Positions 5,557 through 8,341 of a stretch of DNA of 8,341 bases are shown here, in pieces (the first letter of the stretch is position 1; each line of letters begins with the position of its first letter). The notes beneath the pieces were generated by a model that searched no databases, was not told the DNA's origin, and worked only from the letters and a program-made list of their open reading frames with translations. The position numbers and the translations under genes are program-made. Origin of the DNA: CAYRTD01 sp964426915 (lineage in GTDB: Bacteria > Bacteroidota > Bacteroidia > Bacteroidales > GCA-2748055). The DNA is taken from the NCBI GenBank assembly GCA_964426915.1, contig CAYRTD010000168.1, positions 1-8,341 on the forward strand, given 5' to 3'.

Positions 5557-7226
5557 TAAGAATGAACATTTTCAATAAGGAATTTTCGAATTTCCAAAGG
5601 TGTTGGCTTGGTAAGTTTAGCCACGATAATATGCACAATAATAGCGAACGGGGCTCCGAATATGGCAAAATACCATGCCTCCAGCCAGTAACTTATGAAG
5701 CTGTGGTAAGGAAGTTGTACTCCCTCTTTTCCAGCAATGAAGTAGGTTATGGCGATTACTGACACCAGACCGCCTGCGATAAGTCCTGCAATTGCTCCCT
5801 GTTTGTTTGAACCACTCCACCAGATACCCAGCAGGAACAAGGGGAAAATGGTACAACCTGCCAGCGAGAAAGCAACGGCCACAAGCTGTGCGATAAGGGC
5901 CCAGTTTTGAAGTGCCAGAATGGTAACAATTACGGCCATAAGAATAGTTCCCAGACGGGCTGCAAGTAACTGATTTTTTGGCCTGGCTGATGGATTGATA
6001 ACCTTGACATAGAGGTCGTGAGCAAATGCCGAAGATCCGGCAACCAGTAATCCGGATACTGTGGAAAAAGCTGCGGATACACCGCCGGCCGCCAGAAGTC
6101 CAACGATAAGAGGATGAACCTGTCCTAGCTGCGCAGTATAAACCACAATGGCATCTTTGGCAAGTTTTCCGACTTCAGGACTGGCGGAAAGGATCTTTCC
6201 GAATGCTGCATAAGCGGGGGCGCTCCAGTAAAGTATGCAGATGAAAAACAAACCCCATACTACGGACCACCGGGCATCGCTGGCCCGGGGAACAACATAG
6301 AAGCGCTGTATAACGTGAGGAAGTCCTGCAGTACCTATCATCAGTGAAAAAGCAATGGCGATCCACTGAAAAAACGTTTTTCCCGTAGCCGGATCCCAGG
6401 GCATGGCATATTCGGGAGCCGGAACCATGGCAAATTCATGTCCCAGGGAATTGAATAACTGATTACTGTCGGCCAGTGGTATTCCGGTTATCACATCCGA
6501 TACCACGGAGCCATATCCTATCTGGGGCAAAAGCCAGAAATAATCGTATTTGGCTGTGAGAATGAAGAGCGGGATCAGAAAGGAAATGATGATGATCACA
6601 TATTGCACCTGCATATTCTTGGTAACACCAAGCATCCCCGATATGAGGGTGTAGGTGAGAACGACGGATCCTCCGATGATTACCGATAATCCGTAGTTAA
6701 GTCCGAGGATCCATTTAAACATAAGCCCGATACCACCGAACTGTCCCACGCAATAAGCGATGGATATCAGAATGGCTATTATTGCCCCAACGGCTCTCAG
6801 GGTTTGTGAATAGTAGCGGTCTCCGATAAAATCAGCAGCAGTATATTTTCCATATTTTCGAATTTGTCCGGCCATAAGAATAAGGAGCAGAACATAGCCG
6901 CCGGTCCAGCCCACAACGTAAGCCAGGCCATGGTAACCCGAACCATACATCAGTGCGGCCATTCCGAGAAAAGAAGCCGCACTCATCCAGTTGGAGGCAA
7001 TGGCCATGCCTGAACCCACCTTGGATATGCCTCGTCCGGCTGCATAATAATCAGTGGTATCTTTTGCCCTGAAATAGATGCCGATCATCACAAACAGCAC
7101 CAGGATCGTGATAAGAATTATGGCAGGGCCCGCCTTGAAACTTCCTTCCAGCTGTGTGGAGGCTGTTGCCGCATTCATTACCGAGGGGATAAGGGACAAT
7201 AATAAGGGAATATATATTTTTTTCAT
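5556..7226 (-). CDS. SSS-family sodium:solute symporter, acetate-permease-like (VC_2705 subfamily)
   Basis: This 556-residue inner-membrane transporter is expected to import a small organic anion with sodium. Residues 1-20 resemble a cleavable signal peptide (basic MKK, hydrophobic core, then NAA), as in E. coli ActP, followed by about 13 membrane helices. Signature segments are SNWMSAASFLGMAAL (78-92) in the first core helix, GWTGGYVLLLILMAGQIRKY (106-125), KYTAADFIGDRYYS (127-140), GTAGLPHVIQRFY (298-310) and AAGGVSAAFSTVSGLLVAGS (379-398). The last contains S388-T389 where the conserved Na2-site hydroxyl residues are expected. These match the VC_2705-type large subunit more closely than ActP itself. 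Such proteins usually have a small DUF4212 partner encoded just upstream, and the preceding gene (7248-8000) fits that role, 21 bases away. Acetate or another short carboxylate is the likely substrate, but specificity cannot be read from sequence. Confidence 0.9.
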   Translation of the reverse strand: MKKIYIPLLLSLIPSVMNAATASTQLEGSFKAGPAIILITILVLFVMIGIYFRAKDTTDYYAAGRGISKVGSGMAIASNWMSAASFLGMAALMYGSGYHGLAYVVGWTGGYVLLLILMAGQIRKYGKYTAADFIGDRYYSQTLRAVGAIIAILISIAYCVGQFGGIGLMFKWILGLNYGLSVIIGGSVVLTYTLISGMLGVTKNMQVQYVIIIISFLIPLFILTAKYDYFWLLPQIGYGSVVSDVITGIPLADSNQLFNSLGHEFAMVPAPEYAMPWDPATGKTFFQWIAIAFSLMIGTAGLPHVIQRFYVVPRASDARWSVVWGLFFICILYWSAPAYAAFGKILSASPEVGKLAKDAIVVYTAQLGQVHPLIVGLLAAGGVSAAFSTVSGLLVAGSSAFAHDLYVKVINPSARPKNQLLAARLGTILMAVIVTILALQNWALIAQLVAVAFSLAGCTIFPLFLLGIWWSGSNKQGAIAGLIAGGLVSVIAITYFIAGKEGVQLPYHSFISYWLEAWYFAIFGAPFAIIVHIIVAKLTKPTPLEIRKFLIENVHS

Positions 7227-7247
7227 TTTTTTCAGATCTTTGGGTGA

Positions 7248-8000
7248 TTAATCGGATATTTCCAGTCTTTTGTTCATTACATCTGTTCTGATGCAATAAA
7301 CCCAGCACAGTACCACAAATAGTACGAGCAAAAAGACGGAAGAATAAAAATAGTGGAAAGGAAAGCCAAGGAATTTTGTATCGGTAAGGACCGACTGGTT
7401 ATGAATAAGATATTTTTGCATTACCAGGGGAATTTTTTCCCTGCTTTCGCCGCTTAACTGAGCTATATCCTCAGAAACCAGCCCGAAAGGAATTATTTTT
7501 GATCTTGCATCCTGTGGAGAAAGATCCAGAACCGGTGTAACCCTGTCTGAAAGAATAATTTTTAGTTCGTTGTATCTCTCATCCGATAAATCGCTGATTG
7601 CTGCTCTCACCTCTTCAAATTCCCTGATTGTATTTATTAATTCCGGTTTTTGTGCCTCGGGCACCAGCTGATAGACTGACCAGCTGAAGGCATCCTCCAA
7701 AACAGATTGTGCTTCCGGGCTGATATCAATTTTACCCAGTACCGAAAGAGATGATCTTCCCAGCAGCCTGAAATCCTCATCTGTGGGCTCAGCCATTTCC
7801 ATGTTATTCCATGCTGTTTCGAAAGAAAGATAAGCAGGTTCTGGTGTAGGTTTTTCAATCAGTCTCAGAACAATGTGAAAGCCAAAAATGGCCAGAAACC
7901 AGATTGAAACGAGCCAGAGTGCCAAATTCCGGTTGGATTTGGCCCTGGGGGTCGTAGGTTTAAAAAAACTAATGTGATAGTCTTCGGGTAATTTTTCCAT
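7248..8000 (-). CDS. Enlarged DUF4212-like symporter small subunit with a periplasmic insert
   Basis: The protein has 250 residues. The N-terminal part has a basic stretch (PRAKSNRN) and then a helix at about 27-46, LWLVSIWFLAIFGFHIVL. The C-terminal part has FLGFPFHYFYSSVF leading into a helix at about 217-237 and a basic tail (RTDVMNKRLE). Both halves follow the pattern of DUF4212, the roughly 80-90 residue two-helix partner of VC_2705-type symporters, and the gene sits immediately upstream of such a symporter. Between the helices lie about 165 residues (50-212), acidic and largely helical, which the usual family lacks. Both termini should be cytoplasmic and the insert periplasmic. It is the first gene of the cluster. 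No promoter matching TAnnTTTG is evident in the A/T-rich leader at 8001-8090. The small-subunit role is inferred from pattern and position; the insert is unrecognised. Confidence 0.65.
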   Translation of the reverse strand: MEKLPEDYHISFFKPTTPRAKSNRNLALWLVSIWFLAIFGFHIVLRLIEKPTPEPAYLSFETAWNNMEMAEPTDEDFRLLGRSSLSVLGKIDISPEAQSVLEDAFSWSVYQLVPEAQKPELINTIREFEEVRAAISDLSDERYNELKIILSDRVTPVLDLSPQDARSKIIPFGLVSEDIAQLSGESREKIPLVMQKYLIHNQSVLTDTKFLGFPFHYFYSSVFLLVLFVVLCWVYCIRTDVMNKRLEISD

Positions 8001-8063
8001 AGTAGTATTTAGACTTAAGGTTATGGTTCACAATATATGTTAAAAAAATAACAATAAAAATAT

Positions 8064-8220
8064 ATGAATTTAAATTTAGATTGCTTCTTGACAAAAGATC
8101 TTTGATTTAGTAACTTATCAAAAAGTAAGTGGAGATACCGTAACGGCCACAGGCGAACATTCAGGAAAGTATACCTGGTTCCGCTTATCCGATAAATTTA
8201 AAAAATTCCTGAAAAAATAA
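8064..8220 (+). pseudogene. Short plus-strand reading frame interrupted by one frameshift
   Basis: An ATG at 8064 in an A/T-rich leader opens a 13-codon frame (MNLNLDCFLTKDL) that stops at 8103-8105. The adjacent frame, open from 8092 to a TAA at 8218-8220, encodes 42 protein-like residues, including DTVTATGEHSGKYTWFRLSD and ending in a basic, aromatic tail, but contains no ATG, GTG or TTG. Removing one A from the run at 8093-8096 joins them into a single product of about 51 residues. It may be a decayed small gene, a sequencing error in a homopolymer, or the remnant of a larger gene. I do not recognise the sequence. It runs divergently from the symporter cluster and no promoter is evident. 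Confidence 0.35.
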
Positions 8221-8232
8221 GCCTTTTTCCGG
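8208..8232 (+). terminator. Possible hairpin overlapping the end of the short reading frame
   Basis: GAAAAA (8211-8216) pairs with TTTTTC (8224-8229) around a 7-base loop, extended past one mismatch by CC (8208-8209) with GG (8231-8232). It overlaps the TAA at 8218-8220. The stem is AT-rich, and the T-run lies within the stem rather than after it, so it is a poor terminator. Confidence 0.2.
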
Positions 8233-8341
8233 CGAGCATAACGCAGAACCGAGTGATAACGAGCTTCGCAACCGTACGCTGTCGCAGAAGCTTTCCGCGA
8301 GCGTAGAAGCTACTCTGCGCTGCGCCTTCAGGCAAGCTTTA
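8229..8341. repeat. GC-richer structured stretch with inverted repeats (runs off the window)
   Basis: Composition changes abruptly after the T-run at 8224-8228 to a GC-richer stretch with repeated small words such as ATAACG, CGCAGAA and GAAGCT. The strongest structure is at 8283-8319: CGCAGAAGCTT pairs with AAGCT, a 2-base bulge and TCTGCG, giving 11 pairs around a 13-base loop. An alternative pairing of AGCTTC (8262-8267) with GAAGCT (8287-8292) competes with it. No convincing reading frame is seen. It could be a dispersed intergenic repeat, the end of a small mobile element, or part of a structured RNA. Its far end is outside the window. Confidence 0.45.

Noticed and set aside
8001..8090. 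Possible promoter of the symporter cluster in the A/T-rich leader
   Set aside because: On the minus strand only one-mismatch TATATTTT-type words are seen, and no TTG lies 19-21 bases upstream of them, so I do not call a promoter.

Overview
The window looks like a chromosomal segment from an AT-leaning Bacteroidota bacterium, perhaps of the Marinilabiliales or Bacteroidales kind. Three things point there. Two promoters fit the Bacteroidota consensus (TTG or TTTG, 19-20 bases, then TAnnTTTG). Start codons are preceded by A/T-rich leaders rather than strong Shine-Dalgarno sites. The proteins also read like that phylum. The genus assignment is inference.

Layout. Positions 3-77 hold the last 24 codons of an unidentified plus-strand gene, followed by a probably bidirectional terminator hairpin. 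A complete tRNA-Arg(CCU) with encoded CCA lies on the minus strand at 150-224, with its own promoter at 251-282. Positions 358-1291 hold a compact plus-strand toxin-antitoxin module. It has an MqsR-like toxin, an XRE-type antitoxin, and a promoter whose -33 element is covered by a perfect 7-1-7 inverted repeat, a good candidate autoregulatory operator. Positions 1292-1467 are a convergent intergenic stretch.

From 8000 down to 1468 there is one tight minus-strand gene cluster, read in this order: (1) a two-helix membrane protein resembling the small subunit of VC_2705-type sodium:solute symporters (DUF4212), but carrying about 165 extra periplasmic residues; (2) an SSS-family, acetate-permease-like symporter; (3) a membrane-anchored TPR-like protein whose start codon overlaps the symporter stop; (4) a calcineurin-like metallophosphoesterase; (5) an 835-residue membrane sensor with Cache, PAS, paired CBS and DUF294 nucleotidyltransferase-like domains. 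Gaps are -1 to 52 bases, so an operon is likely. The parts suggest a small organic acid transporter tied to a sensor with a predicted nucleotidyl-transfer output and an adjacent phosphoesterase. Three of the five proteins are predicted to place soluble domains in the periplasm. Known DUF294-symporter neighbourhoods support the association, but the biochemical model is inference.

Positions 8001-8341 hold the leader of this cluster, a short plus-strand reading frame that would need one frameshift to be an intact small protein, and a visibly GC-richer stretch with strong inverted repeats that runs off the window edge.
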